DNA from: a virus
Length of the DNA: 39,499 bases
IMG/VR virus record: IMGVR_UViG_3300042361_000666
Location: 1-39,499 of that record
Strand: one strand, 5' to 3'
In this document: positions 14,604 through 21,778 of the stretch, in pieces
Position numbering within the stretch: the stretch's first letter is position 1
Layout of the letters: each line of letters begins with the position of its first letter
Made by a program: the position numbers and the translations under genes
Notes under the pieces: generated by a model
Database searches by the model: none
What the model was told of the DNA's origin: nothing
Seen by the model: the letters and a program-made list of their open reading frames with translations, nothing else

Positions 14604-14966
14604 TACTAATGTTAATGTTTTCATAAGGTTCATGGGACCTCAGGATACACAGGGGACTTATTACTGGGTAGACCTCCCTATACCCATAGGTGGGGGGTCC
14701 CCCCTCCCCGTATCCCCCCTTATATAGGGGGTATTTTGACATCCTAATAGGGGGGTCAATGCCACGACAGAAATTTTTCCGGAAATTTTTTGGAAAATTT
14801 GGGTTTTCTATTGCGCACATTTAAGACTTTTTACTGCGCACATTTTAGAACTATATTTCTAATTCCTACAATATCCCTATACATTCGGGGGGTAAAAACC
14901 TGTAAATGGAAATATATGTCTAAAAAGTCAAAAAAAAATTTCCAGAAAATTTTAGGGAATTTTGGA
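14604..14966. other. Divergent boundary region with G/C-run hairpins
   Basis: No gene over about 360 bp. Holds the last TTACTGGG copy (14659). A perfect GGGGGG-T-CCCCCC palindrome is at 14691-14703, and a CCCCCC-TTATATA-GGGGG hairpin at 14714-14731. TGCGCACATTT is directly repeated at 14812 and 14835. Between them lie A/T-rich GGAAATTTT-like repeats. It separates the two arms of opposite polarity. Confidence 0.75.
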
Positions 14967-14974
14967 TATTTATA
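14967..14974 (+). promoter_or_regulatory. TATTTATA box, 17 nt before the 14992 gene
   Basis: GATATTTATATAG upstream of the first rightward gene, with no host-type promoter present. Candidate late-promoter box. Confidence 0.55.
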
Positions 14975-14991
14975 TAGAAAACAACTAAACA

Positions 14992-15705
14992 ATGTATAAG
15001 AACTTTACAATTACAGAATCAGAAAGGGAACAAATCCTTAATATGCACAAAGATAAGGGTTATAAGAAACCATTAAACGAAAGTAACGAACTAAGTGAGG
15101 GTGATGACGAAGATTACTTCGCTCGTCACGGTGAAAAGAACGTTTGGACGGGTAGTTCAAATAAAACATACAAAGAATTACCAGATTTTGATTTCGATGA
15201 TGAAACATATGATGACTTTGATTCATTACACACTACCTATCCTAATTTCCACAGTCATTATAGTGGGTCAGGTAATACAGAACATGCAAAAAGTATGTTC
15301 AATACATACAAAAATATGGAGGGACCTTTACAGATTAAAAAGAGAAGACGTGTCGATAATCAATTAAATGAATCAGCATCAGCAATGGCGGCAGATGCAA
15401 TCGCAAAGGCGAAGAGTGGTCAGGGAAACTCATCAATTGCAGGTGAAATTACAAACTGTATTACAAGTAATGGTTATACTCACTTAGCAATTTTAACTAC
15501 AGGTGCTGGAGCAACAGCACTAGGAGCGTTAGCCGCTCTATTTGCATCAGGTGCGGGTACCATTCCAGCATTAATTATCGCAGCTGCGGGTGCAATCATG
15601 GTGACCATTGAAGGATTTTTAACATCAAGTGGTAGTGGTTCTGCAAGTGTTACTTCAGAATTGACTGATTTACATAGTTGTTTAAAAAGTAAAAAGGTTA
15701 TTTAA
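14992..15705 (+). CDS. Tagged protein with two C-terminal membrane helices
   Basis: 237 aa. N-terminal tag-like MYKNFTITESEREQIL, then KPLNESNELSEGDDEDYF, an acidic linker, a KKRRR patch and NQLNESASAMA. Three LxE or IxE tripeptides (ITE-S, LNE-S, LNE-S) are candidate T4-type prohead-protease sites. Residues about 160-215 are a Gly/Ala-rich hydrophobic hairpin of two membrane-length segments (AILTTGAGATALGALAALFA, then IPALIIAAAGAIMVTIEGFL). An internal head protein that inserts into membranes during DNA entry is inferred; no homology is recognised. Confidence 0.75.
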   Translation: MYKNFTITESEREQILNMHKDKGYKKPLNESNELSEGDDEDYFARHGEKNVWTGSSNKTYKELPDFDFDDETYDDFDSLHTTYPNFHSHYSGSGNTEHAKSMFNTYKNMEGPLQIKKRRRVDNQLNESASAMAADAIAKAKSGQGNSSIAGEITNCITSNGYTHLAILTTGAGATALGALAALFASGAGTIPALIIAAAGAIMVTIEGFLTSSGSGSASVTSELTDLHSCLKSKKVI

Positions 15706-15731
15706 TATCTAAAACTAACTCCTTATATGAA

Positions 15732-15759
15732 AAACCCTCCTACACGGAGGGTTTTTTTA
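15732..15759 (+). terminator. Intrinsic terminator of the 14992 gene
   Basis: AACCCTCC-TACAC-GGAGGGTT hairpin followed by T7. Confidence 0.9.
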
Positions 15760-15761
15760 TG

Positions 15762-15769
15762 TATTTATA
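15762..15769 (+). promoter_or_regulatory. TATTTATA box, 4 nt before the FeoA-like gene
   Basis: TATTTATACTATATG; the same arrangement occurs before 22953. Confidence 0.55.
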
Positions 15770-15773
15770 CTAT

Positions 15774-16004
15774 ATGACATATCAAGTGGTAGATGTTCCC
15801 AAATCAATTAACTGTGAGAACTGTGTTCCATGTATGAGAATTAGACTTATGGAGATGGGATTTATATCAGGACAAGACATTGAGGTTGGAGAGAGGAAGT
15901 TGGGTCTTCACGTAGTTCATATGGTATCAGAAAACGGACATATTGAACAGACCTTTGCACTAAGACCAGAAGAATTGGGAAGAATTTGTTTAAATCAAAA
16001 ATAA
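15774..16004 (+). CDS. FeoA-like SH3-fold protein
   Basis: 76 aa, starting at MTYQVVDVPK; an ATG five codons earlier lies in the TATTTATA box. Residues about 17-70 (CMRIRLMEMGFISGQDIEVG, then ALRPEELGRICLNQ) match the FeoA fold: R-L-x-x-M-G-hydrophobic-x-x-G-x-x-I-x-V, a variable loop, then A-L-R-x-E-x-x-x-I. Bacterial FeoA is a small cytosolic partner of the FeoB ferrous-iron transporter. An N-terminal C-x-x-C (CENCVPC) is unusual. A role in phage iron handling, or a recruited SH3 domain, cannot be decided from sequence. Single-gene unit. Confidence 0.75.
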   Translation: MTYQVVDVPKSINCENCVPCMRIRLMEMGFISGQDIEVGERKLGLHVVHMVSENGHIEQTFALRPEELGRICLNQK

Positions 16005-16035
16005 TTTATTTTTATACAAATTTTAGATATTTATT

Positions 16036-16094
16036 CTAGTATACTAGCTTCTAGAGTACTAGAACTAGAATAAAGAAACTAGAAATAATACTAG
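16036..16094. repeat. CTAG-dense block (7 CTAG in 59 bp)
   Basis: CTAG occurs at 16036, 16044, 16051, 16059, 16065, 16079 and 16091, several within TTCTAG or ACTAGAA. Overlapping inverted repeats result, for example TTCTAG followed by CTAGAA. Lies between the FeoA-like gene and its downstream terminator. Function unknown. Confidence 0.8.
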
Positions 16095-16117
16095 AATATA
16101 CTGGGCACAAATTTAAT

Positions 16118-16142
16118 CCTCTCAACGTAGAGGTTTTTTTTT
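16118..16142 (+). terminator. Intrinsic terminator after the FeoA-like gene
   Basis: CCTCT-CAACGT-AGAGG hairpin followed by T9. Confidence 0.88.
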
Positions 16143-16145
16143 GCA

Positions 16146-16153
16146 TATTTATA
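16146..16153 (+). promoter_or_regulatory. TATTTATA box, 4 nt before the 16158 gene
   Basis: CATATTTATATACAATG, directly after the terminator of the previous unit. Confidence 0.55.
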
Positions 16154-16157
16154 TACA

Positions 16158-16688
16158 ATGAGTCAAACATTAAACGAACAAATCCAAAGAATTAAATCCG
16201 TGATGGAACAGGTTTCAGAACCTGTAAGTGGTAAATGTGATTTAACCAAACTTCAAGGTGCTGGTAGTAATAATAGAGAAGCGAGATTGTGGGATAAAGA
16301 ACTTGCTAGACAAAACAAGGCCGAAGAGAAAGAAAGAATCCAACAGAGTAAGAACTTTATGTCACTTGCCTATGATAGGGATGCGTTCCCGTTGGATAAA
16401 TCTGCAAGAAAGGAATATTATACACAATACCAAGAATTCATGAAATCCAATCCATCTTTGTTATCCAACTCGGGTGGGTATAGTGCAGAACAAAAATATG
16501 CAATCACTTCCAAAACATTGGACTTTTTAAGAAATACTCCAAGAATGTCCTATACCATTAACTTAGGGTCTAAGTTTGGACTCAACTCTAAGAGTACCAT
16601 TCAAAACGTCAACGACGTTATTGAGAAAATGGGTGGGTATGATGTTTACATGGAATGGTTTAATGCTGGAGGACCAAAATTTAAATAA
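16158..16688 (+). CDS. Uncharacterised tagged protein (176 aa)
   Basis: The N-terminus MSQTLNEQIQRIKSVMEQVS is a short amphipathic helix with an LNE tripeptide. This is a third flavour of the leader peptides shared in this region. The rest is helical and charged (EARLWDKELARQNKAEEKER), then a globular C-terminus rich in aromatics. No domain is recognised. First gene of a three-gene operon (16158-18376) that contains the lipase. Confidence 0.7.
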   Translation: MSQTLNEQIQRIKSVMEQVSEPVSGKCDLTKLQGAGSNNREARLWDKELARQNKAEEKERIQQSKNFMSLAYDRDAFPLDKSARKEYYTQYQEFMKSNPSLLSNSGGYSAEQKYAITSKTLDFLRNTPRMSYTINLGSKFGLNSKSTIQNVNDVIEKMGGYDVYMEWFNAGGPKFK

Positions 16689-16689
16689 T

Positions 16690-17421
16690 ATGACAAAAGA
16701 CGAAGTAATCTATAACGTACAATTATGTGACGTTGTATATAAAGACCAAAAAGACATTGACTTCAAATCACTTGGATTAACATCCGTTAAGTGGATTGAT
16801 GATAAGAAATCAGATACCCAAGGATTTGTTGCCCTGAAAGGGAAGTCACTCTATGTGGTCTTCAGAGGTACGTCATCAAAGAAGGATGCTCAGAACGATG
16901 TATCTATTGACAAGGTTCCATTCATCCTCGAGGGTGATAAGGTACACATAGGTTTCAAATCTTCTTGGGATGCTGTTAAGAACACCATTCTCAAAGATAT
17001 CACCAAGATGAGTGGGTATAATAAGATTGTTGTATGTGGTCATAGTCTTGGAGCAGCGGTTGCTACTCTATGTGCTTATAACCTTTCCCACGTATTTGAG
17101 GATACCACTATTGAATGTTGTACCATAGGAAGTCCAAGGGTCGGTAATAAGACCTTTAAGAACAACTATGACAGTCGTAAGATTAAAACCCTCAGAATCG
17201 TCCATAATAACGACGTGGTGACACGTTCTCCCAACATAGGGTACTATCACGTCAATCACATGTTACGAATCGACCACGAGGGTAATATTAAGAAATTTAT
17301 GATTGATTGGGAACGTGCTTGGAATTTCCTTAAATCTATGGTTACCGGAAAGAACATTAAGGACCATATGACTGCTGGTTATATGAGTTCATTAAAGAAG
17401 TGGTACGATAAACAACCTTAA
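16690..17421 (+). CDS. Class 3 lipase (alpha/beta-hydrolase)
   Basis: 243 aa, starting at MTKDEVIYNVQLCDVVYKDQ, 1 nt after the upstream stop. It has the lipase class 3 layout. The oxyanion region is VVFRGT (56-61), and the nucleophile elbow GHSLGAA has Ser119. GSPRVG is at 147-152. The catalytic Asp175 lies in HNNDVVTR, and His226 in DHMTAGY. The full Ser-Asp-His triad suggests an active esterase of triacylglycerol or phospholipid type. There is no signal peptide and no leader tag of its own. Lying between two tagged proteins suggests a virion or entry role; envelope damage at lysis is the alternative. Confidence 0.9.
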   Translation: MTKDEVIYNVQLCDVVYKDQKDIDFKSLGLTSVKWIDDKKSDTQGFVALKGKSLYVVFRGTSSKKDAQNDVSIDKVPFILEGDKVHIGFKSSWDAVKNTILKDITKMSGYNKIVVCGHSLGAAVATLCAYNLSHVFEDTTIECCTIGSPRVGNKTFKNNYDSRKIKTLRIVHNNDVVTRSPNIGYYHVNHMLRIDHEGNIKKFMIDWERAWNFLKSMVTGKNIKDHMTAGYMSSLKKWYDKQP

Positions 17422-17422
17422 T

Positions 17423-18376
17423 ATGAAAGTCATTATATCGGAGTCTCAACTAAGGACAATTATAGAACAACAAATTTTTAAACTTACCACACCCGAGCAA
17501 ACCCTATTGGGTTTCCTAAATCGTTTCCTTAAAGGGGAAGATGGTGAATTTGAGAAGACACCAGCTGGTCAGTTAAAAAAGACCATGTTGTTCAATTCTA
17601 AGACCATATACCCTATGGTACAGAAGTTAATTGAGAAGAAAAACACCGGTAAGAAAACCTACGACGATAAGACTTTTAATTCCCTGTTTATGGCCATGGA
17701 TAAATCCATCACAAAGGAACAACGTTATCTATTCTTCACCGAAGGTGGTAAAATAACAAATGTAAAATATAATTCCATTTACGAACAGATGAATGATCTG
17801 GCCTTCGATAGAAGATACGGGACGGTGGATGCCGCAGAGAAATCTAATAGAGCAAATCGTGAGTTAATTGATGCAATTGGTGGACCACATAGAGTGTTGG
17901 AGTTGATGTCCATTGGGTCCATATTCATTCCAGTGGTTGGTCCATTAATATCCATGGGACTTGGGTTTGCTGATTCAGCATTATACATGAAAGAAGGTAA
18001 GAAGAAGGAAGCTGCGGTTGCTGCAATCTTATCCATATTACCACAGGTTGGTGAGGTGGTTAGTTCCATCCCTGCGGTAAAACAACTTGGACAGAAAGGG
18101 ATGCGAGCCCTTGCAAATAAACTTGCCTCTAATATGGAACTTGGGATGCTTGAAAAACGTGCCCTTGAGGATATCCTAAGAAAGAAATCTATGGTCTATA
18201 AGGCCGTTCAGGATTATACAAAGAAAGCGGTTCATAACGGTTCACAGAAACTTGCAACACTTCCTCCCACTCAGCAAGTAATATTAAAGACCGTGGCTGA
18301 TGGTGGTATTGGACAATTGAAAACAACTGTTAGAGCTGCAGCTGTTGGTGGGATTGCAAATACGGTAACAAAATAA
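17423..18376 (+). CDS. Tagged protein with pore/toxin-like hydrophobic domain
   Basis: 317 aa. The leader MKVIISESQLRTIIEQQ belongs to the MKxxxTESQLxxII group. After a helical middle, residues about 155-215 contain ELMSIGSIFIPVVGPLISMG, then LGFADSALYMKEGKKKEAAVAAILSILP. This hydrophobic layout with a G-(K)-x-x-E-A-A helix is seen in the pre-toxin regions of some polymorphic toxins. The tail (about 250-317) is helical and Ala/Thr-rich. Inferred to be a head-packaged, membrane-active protein. Third gene of the lipase operon, 1 nt after the lipase. Confidence 0.7.
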   Translation: MKVIISESQLRTIIEQQIFKLTTPEQTLLGFLNRFLKGEDGEFEKTPAGQLKKTMLFNSKTIYPMVQKLIEKKNTGKKTYDDKTFNSLFMAMDKSITKEQRYLFFTEGGKITNVKYNSIYEQMNDLAFDRRYGTVDAAEKSNRANRELIDAIGGPHRVLELMSIGSIFIPVVGPLISMGLGFADSALYMKEGKKKEAAVAAILSILPQVGEVVSSIPAVKQLGQKGMRALANKLASNMELGMLEKRALEDILRKKSMVYKAVQDYTKKAVHNGSQKLATLPPTQQVILKTVADGGIGQLKTTVRAAAVGGIANTVTK

Positions 18377-18470
18377 ACCTCGTATATCCCCGTTCACGGT
18401 TTTTGTACTCCGGTACCCCCGTTCGCAATTTGTGACCCTTTAATTTTTGTGTCCCTTAATAATTGTGGGA
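18377..18470 (+). other. Short intergenic with degenerate CCCCGTTC repeats
   Basis: CCCCGTTC occurs at about 18388 and 18419 (the second within CCCCCGTTCGC). Each is followed by a G/T-rich stretch ending in TTTGTxxCCC-like sequence. No clear terminator hairpin is seen. Confidence 0.45.
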
Positions 18471-18478
18471 TATTTATA
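18471..18478 (+). promoter_or_regulatory. TATTTATA box, 7 nt before the 18486 gene
   Basis: GATATTTATATGTGTATATG. Confidence 0.55.
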
Positions 18479-18485
18479 TGTGTAT

Positions 18486-19931
18486 ATGAAACTAATTGAT
18501 ATTTTATTTGAAGCTGTTGTTGACGAAGGGTTAAAAGTCACTCAAGACGAATTTATACAAAGACTCAAGGATAAATTCAAGAATGATTTAGTTGTACTAC
18601 CTAATGGTTCAAAGGTTCCTCGTTATGATTTTTCCAATACAGTTTACAGAGGTGCAGCAAAACCATTTAATTTTTATTGTAATAAAATAGGTAATGACGG
18701 TAAACCACATGGTATACAACAAGTGGCCGCATTAAACAATATGTTACGTAGAAACGATGGTTGTAAATTATGTGGTGCTGAGAACACATCATCTCGTTTT
18801 GGTCATAATCAAGATAAGTTTATAAAAAAGGCGGAAGAAAGATGGGGGAAGGGTAGATGGGACTATTCTAACTTAAAATACAAAGGGAGTGAAGAACCTG
18901 TAGATATTATCTGTCGCAAGAAAGATGAAAATGGAGTGGAACATGGACCATTTACTATTAATAGAGCTCAGTGGTTCTTGGCAAAGAATAACCCCATGTA
19001 TTGTAAACAATGTTCCAATGAATATCGTGCAAATGCATTTACTCAAAAAGCACGTACGCGTGAGGAATTTATAAAGAGGGCCGAAGAATTACACGGTAAG
19101 GGTACATACGATTATAGTCAAATGATTTATAAACAAGGTAAAGGTAAGGAACCTGTAATGAATATCATGTGTCATAAAAAAGATGAGGATGGTATAGAAC
19201 ATGGATTATTTGGTTTGAAAATGGCACAGGGTTTAATTACCAAAGAAAGACCTTTAGGTTGTCCCAAATGTGCGAAACTTAATAAAACAGAAAGAGTATC
19301 ATATAAAAAAGACGAATGGGTTGATTTCGCTCGTAGCATACATAAATTTAAAGATGGGACACCAAAATATACCTACGAGAAAATTGACTTAATAAAATCA
19401 CCCTATATAAAAGCCATTGATCATGTGATTGTAAACTGTCCGAAAAAAGGACATGGTGATTTTTATATTAAATCTGCCTCCCATTTATATAGTAAATCAG
19501 GTTGTCCCAAATGTGCAACATCCAAAGGTGAGGATGCTATGGCACAATATCTTTATTCTTTAGGTTATGACACAATAAAAGATAAAAAATTTGATGACTG
19601 TACAAACTCTTGGAAAGGGGTTAAATGTTACAGATATAAATTTGATGCGTATTGTCCAAAATTAAATACCATATTTGAATTTGATGGTGGGTTTCATTTT
19701 ATAAAAACCTTTAAACAAACTGATGAACATTTTAAATTACGTGCAATGGATGATATATACAAAAACAACTATTGTAAGAGGAAAGGTATTAAAATGGTAA
19801 GAATTGCATATACCGATATAAAAGATATCAAAGGACAAATTGATAAAGCATTAGAGAGTAATGAAATGTTATGGTTATCTGATAACTATCCAACGGATAA
19901 GGGGTGGAGAGATAAGAGTATTAAATTTTAA
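18486..19931 (+). CDS. Tagged Vsr-like endonuclease with zinc-binding repeats
   Basis: 481 aa, starting at MKLIDILFEAVVDEG; an upstream ATG would include the promoter box. Residues 20-350 hold four repeats of about 80 aa. Each has F-x-x-x-A, a G-x-x-x-YDYS-like segment, (P)V-x-I-x-C and HG-x-F, and ends in C-x-x-C (CKLCG, CKQCS, CPKCA, CPKCA). These are the DUF723-type repeats that often accompany phage endonucleases. The C-terminus (about 355-460) is a PD-(D/E)xK/Vsr-like nuclease: GEDAMAQYL, YKFDAYCPKLNTIFEFDGGF, then a K-rich helix and GIKMVRIAY. The LFE-A leader site suggests packaging; a homing or host-DNA-cutting role is inferred. Confidence 0.8.
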   Translation: MKLIDILFEAVVDEGLKVTQDEFIQRLKDKFKNDLVVLPNGSKVPRYDFSNTVYRGAAKPFNFYCNKIGNDGKPHGIQQVAALNNMLRRNDGCKLCGAENTSSRFGHNQDKFIKKAEERWGKGRWDYSNLKYKGSEEPVDIICRKKDENGVEHGPFTINRAQWFLAKNNPMYCKQCSNEYRANAFTQKARTREEFIKRAEELHGKGTYDYSQMIYKQGKGKEPVMNIMCHKKDEDGIEHGLFGLKMAQGLITKERPLGCPKCAKLNKTERVSYKKDEWVDFARSIHKFKDGTPKYTYEKIDLIKSPYIKAIDHVIVNCPKKGHGDFYIKSASHLYSKSGCPKCATSKGEDAMAQYLYSLGYDTIKDKKFDDCTNSWKGVKCYRYKFDAYCPKLNTIFEFDGGFHFIKTFKQTDEHFKLRAMDDIYKNNYCKRKGIKMVRIAYTDIKDIKGQIDKALESNEMLWLSDNYPTDKGWRDKSIKF

Positions 19932-19939
19932 TATTTATT
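19932..19939 (+). promoter_or_regulatory. TATTTATT box, 15 nt before the 19955 gene
   Basis: AATATTTATTTAAAAC, a one-base variant of the TATTTATA box. Confidence 0.45.
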
Positions 19940-19954
19940 TAAAACAACTATAAT

Positions 19955-20077
19955 ATGGGAACAGCAGCAAAAAAACCACGTGCAATGAGAAGTGTACGTT
20001 CAGGAAGAAAGAAAATGGAAATCTATAAAAAGAATCAAGAAATTCTTAAGAAGTATTTGAAATTAGTTAAAGAGTAA
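19955..20077 (+). CDS. Very small basic protein (40 aa)
   Basis: MGTAAKKPRAMRSVRSGRKK, then MEIYKKNQEILKKYLKLVKE. It is strongly basic: an Arg/Lys-rich N-terminal half and an amphipathic Lys-rich helix. The stop overlaps the next start (TAATG), and a TATTTATT box lies 15 nt upstream, supporting a real gene. A nucleic-acid-binding or DNA-condensing internal peptide is inferred from charge; no homology is recognised. Confidence 0.65.
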   Translation: MGTAAKKPRAMRSVRSGRKKMEIYKKNQEILKKYLKLVKE

Positions 20078-21774
20078 TGAAATTAGTTGATTTAATTTTT
20101 GAAATTGTAATTAATGAAGGAGTATCAAAAGGTAATATCCCACATAATAAGGGAGTGTCGAAATATTCCTTAGAATACCTTAACAAAATAAAAGAAAAAT
20201 ATAATGGTAAACCTCTATATGATTTTAAAAATGGGGAAGATAAAAATGTTTATAAATATGTTGTAAGACAGGGTGAAAATTTTAGATTAAATTTTACCAA
20301 AGATATGGTTAGGGAAGCATATACGGACAAACAATTAGAAGATATAGCCAAAAAATATAACACAAAAAATGAATTTAGAGTAAACGATGAAGGTGCGTTG
20401 AAGGCTGCAATAAAAAGAGGTCCATTTGTTATAGATTCTATTAGTGGAAAAAAAATTAATACCTACGAATTTTATGATAAGATAACATCACACATGCAAA
20501 CACCTCACAATTATTCCAAAAGACTCGTTTATGTGTTTGAATTCTATGATGAAAATAATAAACCAATCGCGTCGTATATCGGTTTAACAAATAATAGTGA
20601 TAAGAGAAAAGACGAACATTTACATGGAGTAAATCGCTTAAAAAAACAAAAATTAACTTCAGTAACTAAATTTTTAATCAAAAATCCAAAATTACATTAT
20701 CAGTATAAAGAATTAAGTGGTTATGTTGATTCATCTGAGGCGGTTGAATTAGAGAAGTATTGGGAAAATAAATATAGAAATGTGGGATGGGAAATATTAA
20801 ATATACAAAAAACAGGCGCTTTAGGACCCACAGGTATTAGTGTTAAAAAATTAAGAGAAATTGTGGATTATGCTTATGAAGTTGATGGAATTAGAACTTT
20901 AAAAGATTTTAGAGCTAAGTATAAACATGTTGAACATAGAATACGTATTAAAGGGTTAGATTTACCTCCATTTAATTTATTAGATAAATTTGAAAGAAAA
21001 TTTAAAGTAACAAAACTAAAAAATATTGATGATTTAATAAAATCCGCATTGGAATATAAAACATATGACGAGTTAAAAAAAGATGTTGTATTAGTGGGAA
21101 AATTAAAATATAGAAATTTAATTGACGACGTTAAAAAATTATTTATAGAGAGAGAATTAAATCAAACCAATAAACAGGTTGATGAGATTGCAACGAAAGA
21201 AAAAGAACTCGTTGGTAAAGGTGCATTTCATAATGTATATCCATCCAATAAGAACCCAAACATGGTTTATAAAATTGGATTTGATGAAGACGTTAATGGT
21301 TGGGTTGATTTATTTAAAAGTCGTCCTGACATATTCCCAAAGGTATATGGTACGGGTTATGTTAATATTAAATTAAAAAAACAAGTAACCAACTTCTCTT
21401 GGAGAACTGGTGAATTTAAACCAATCACATATAATCCGGGCGATACCGTTAAAGTAAAATATGTAGGTGTTGAAAGATTGAATACGGAGAAAGCAAAACA
21501 ACATTGGAATTCATTGGCAAATGTTGTTTCTGTAATGTCAGGTAAATCTTTACAAACATATCTTACAAGTTTAGGAATAGATGAGGAGATGGAGGAAGAA
21601 TTTTTATCTATTGGTGAGAAAATAAAAGAAACGGGTAACGATTTCATTTACAACATCTTTGTTGAATTTTATAATCTTATTCATTCCGTATATGAATTGA
21701 AACCCGTCGCAGACGTTCACGTCGGTAACTACGGGTATGATAAGGACGGTAATTTAAAATGTTTAGATATTTAA
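20077..21774 (+). CDS. Tagged GIY-YIG nuclease fused to kinase-like domain
   Basis: 565 aa, leader MKLVDLIFEIVINEG. A GIY-YIG-like nuclease lies at about 148-245: RLVYVFEFYDENNKPIASYI, GLTNNSDKRKDEH, a basic helix and the Glu in VELEKYWENKY. A linker of about 130 aa follows. The C-terminal part (about 375-565) resembles a protein-kinase-type fold: glycine loop LVGKGAFHNVY, strand MVYKIGF, PKVYGTGYV, VGVERLN, and the end ADVHVGNYGYDKDGNLKCLD, which looks like catalytic loop (D-x-H-x-x-N) plus the metal-binding Asp. The protein stops right after that Asp, so the activation segment and C-lobe are missing. Inferred to be a packaged effector. Confidence 0.75.
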   Translation: MKLVDLIFEIVINEGVSKGNIPHNKGVSKYSLEYLNKIKEKYNGKPLYDFKNGEDKNVYKYVVRQGENFRLNFTKDMVREAYTDKQLEDIAKKYNTKNEFRVNDEGALKAAIKRGPFVIDSISGKKINTYEFYDKITSHMQTPHNYSKRLVYVFEFYDENNKPIASYIGLTNNSDKRKDEHLHGVNRLKKQKLTSVTKFLIKNPKLHYQYKELSGYVDSSEAVELEKYWENKYRNVGWEILNIQKTGALGPTGISVKKLREIVDYAYEVDGIRTLKDFRAKYKHVEHRIRIKGLDLPPFNLLDKFERKFKVTKLKNIDDLIKSALEYKTYDELKKDVVLVGKLKYRNLIDDVKKLFIERELNQTNKQVDEIATKEKELVGKGAFHNVYPSNKNPNMVYKIGFDEDVNGWVDLFKSRPDIFPKVYGTGYVNIKLKKQVTNFSWRTGEFKPITYNPGDTVKVKYVGVERLNTEKAKQHWNSLANVVSVMSGKSLQTYLTSLGIDEEMEEEFLSIGEKIKETGNDFIYNIFVEFYNLIHSVYELKPVADVHVGNYGYDKDGNLKCLDI

Positions 21775-21778
21775 TATT

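Noticed and set aside
2838-14667. TTACTGGG arrays as a CRISPR
   Set aside because: Copies are short (8-10 bp core), irregularly spaced, in both orientations, without uniform spacers, and no cas genes are present.
14790-14999. 69-aa rightward frame before the 14992 gene
   Set aside because: Overlaps the TATTTATA box and the start of the tagged gene. Its Lys/Phe composition simply reflects A/T runs.
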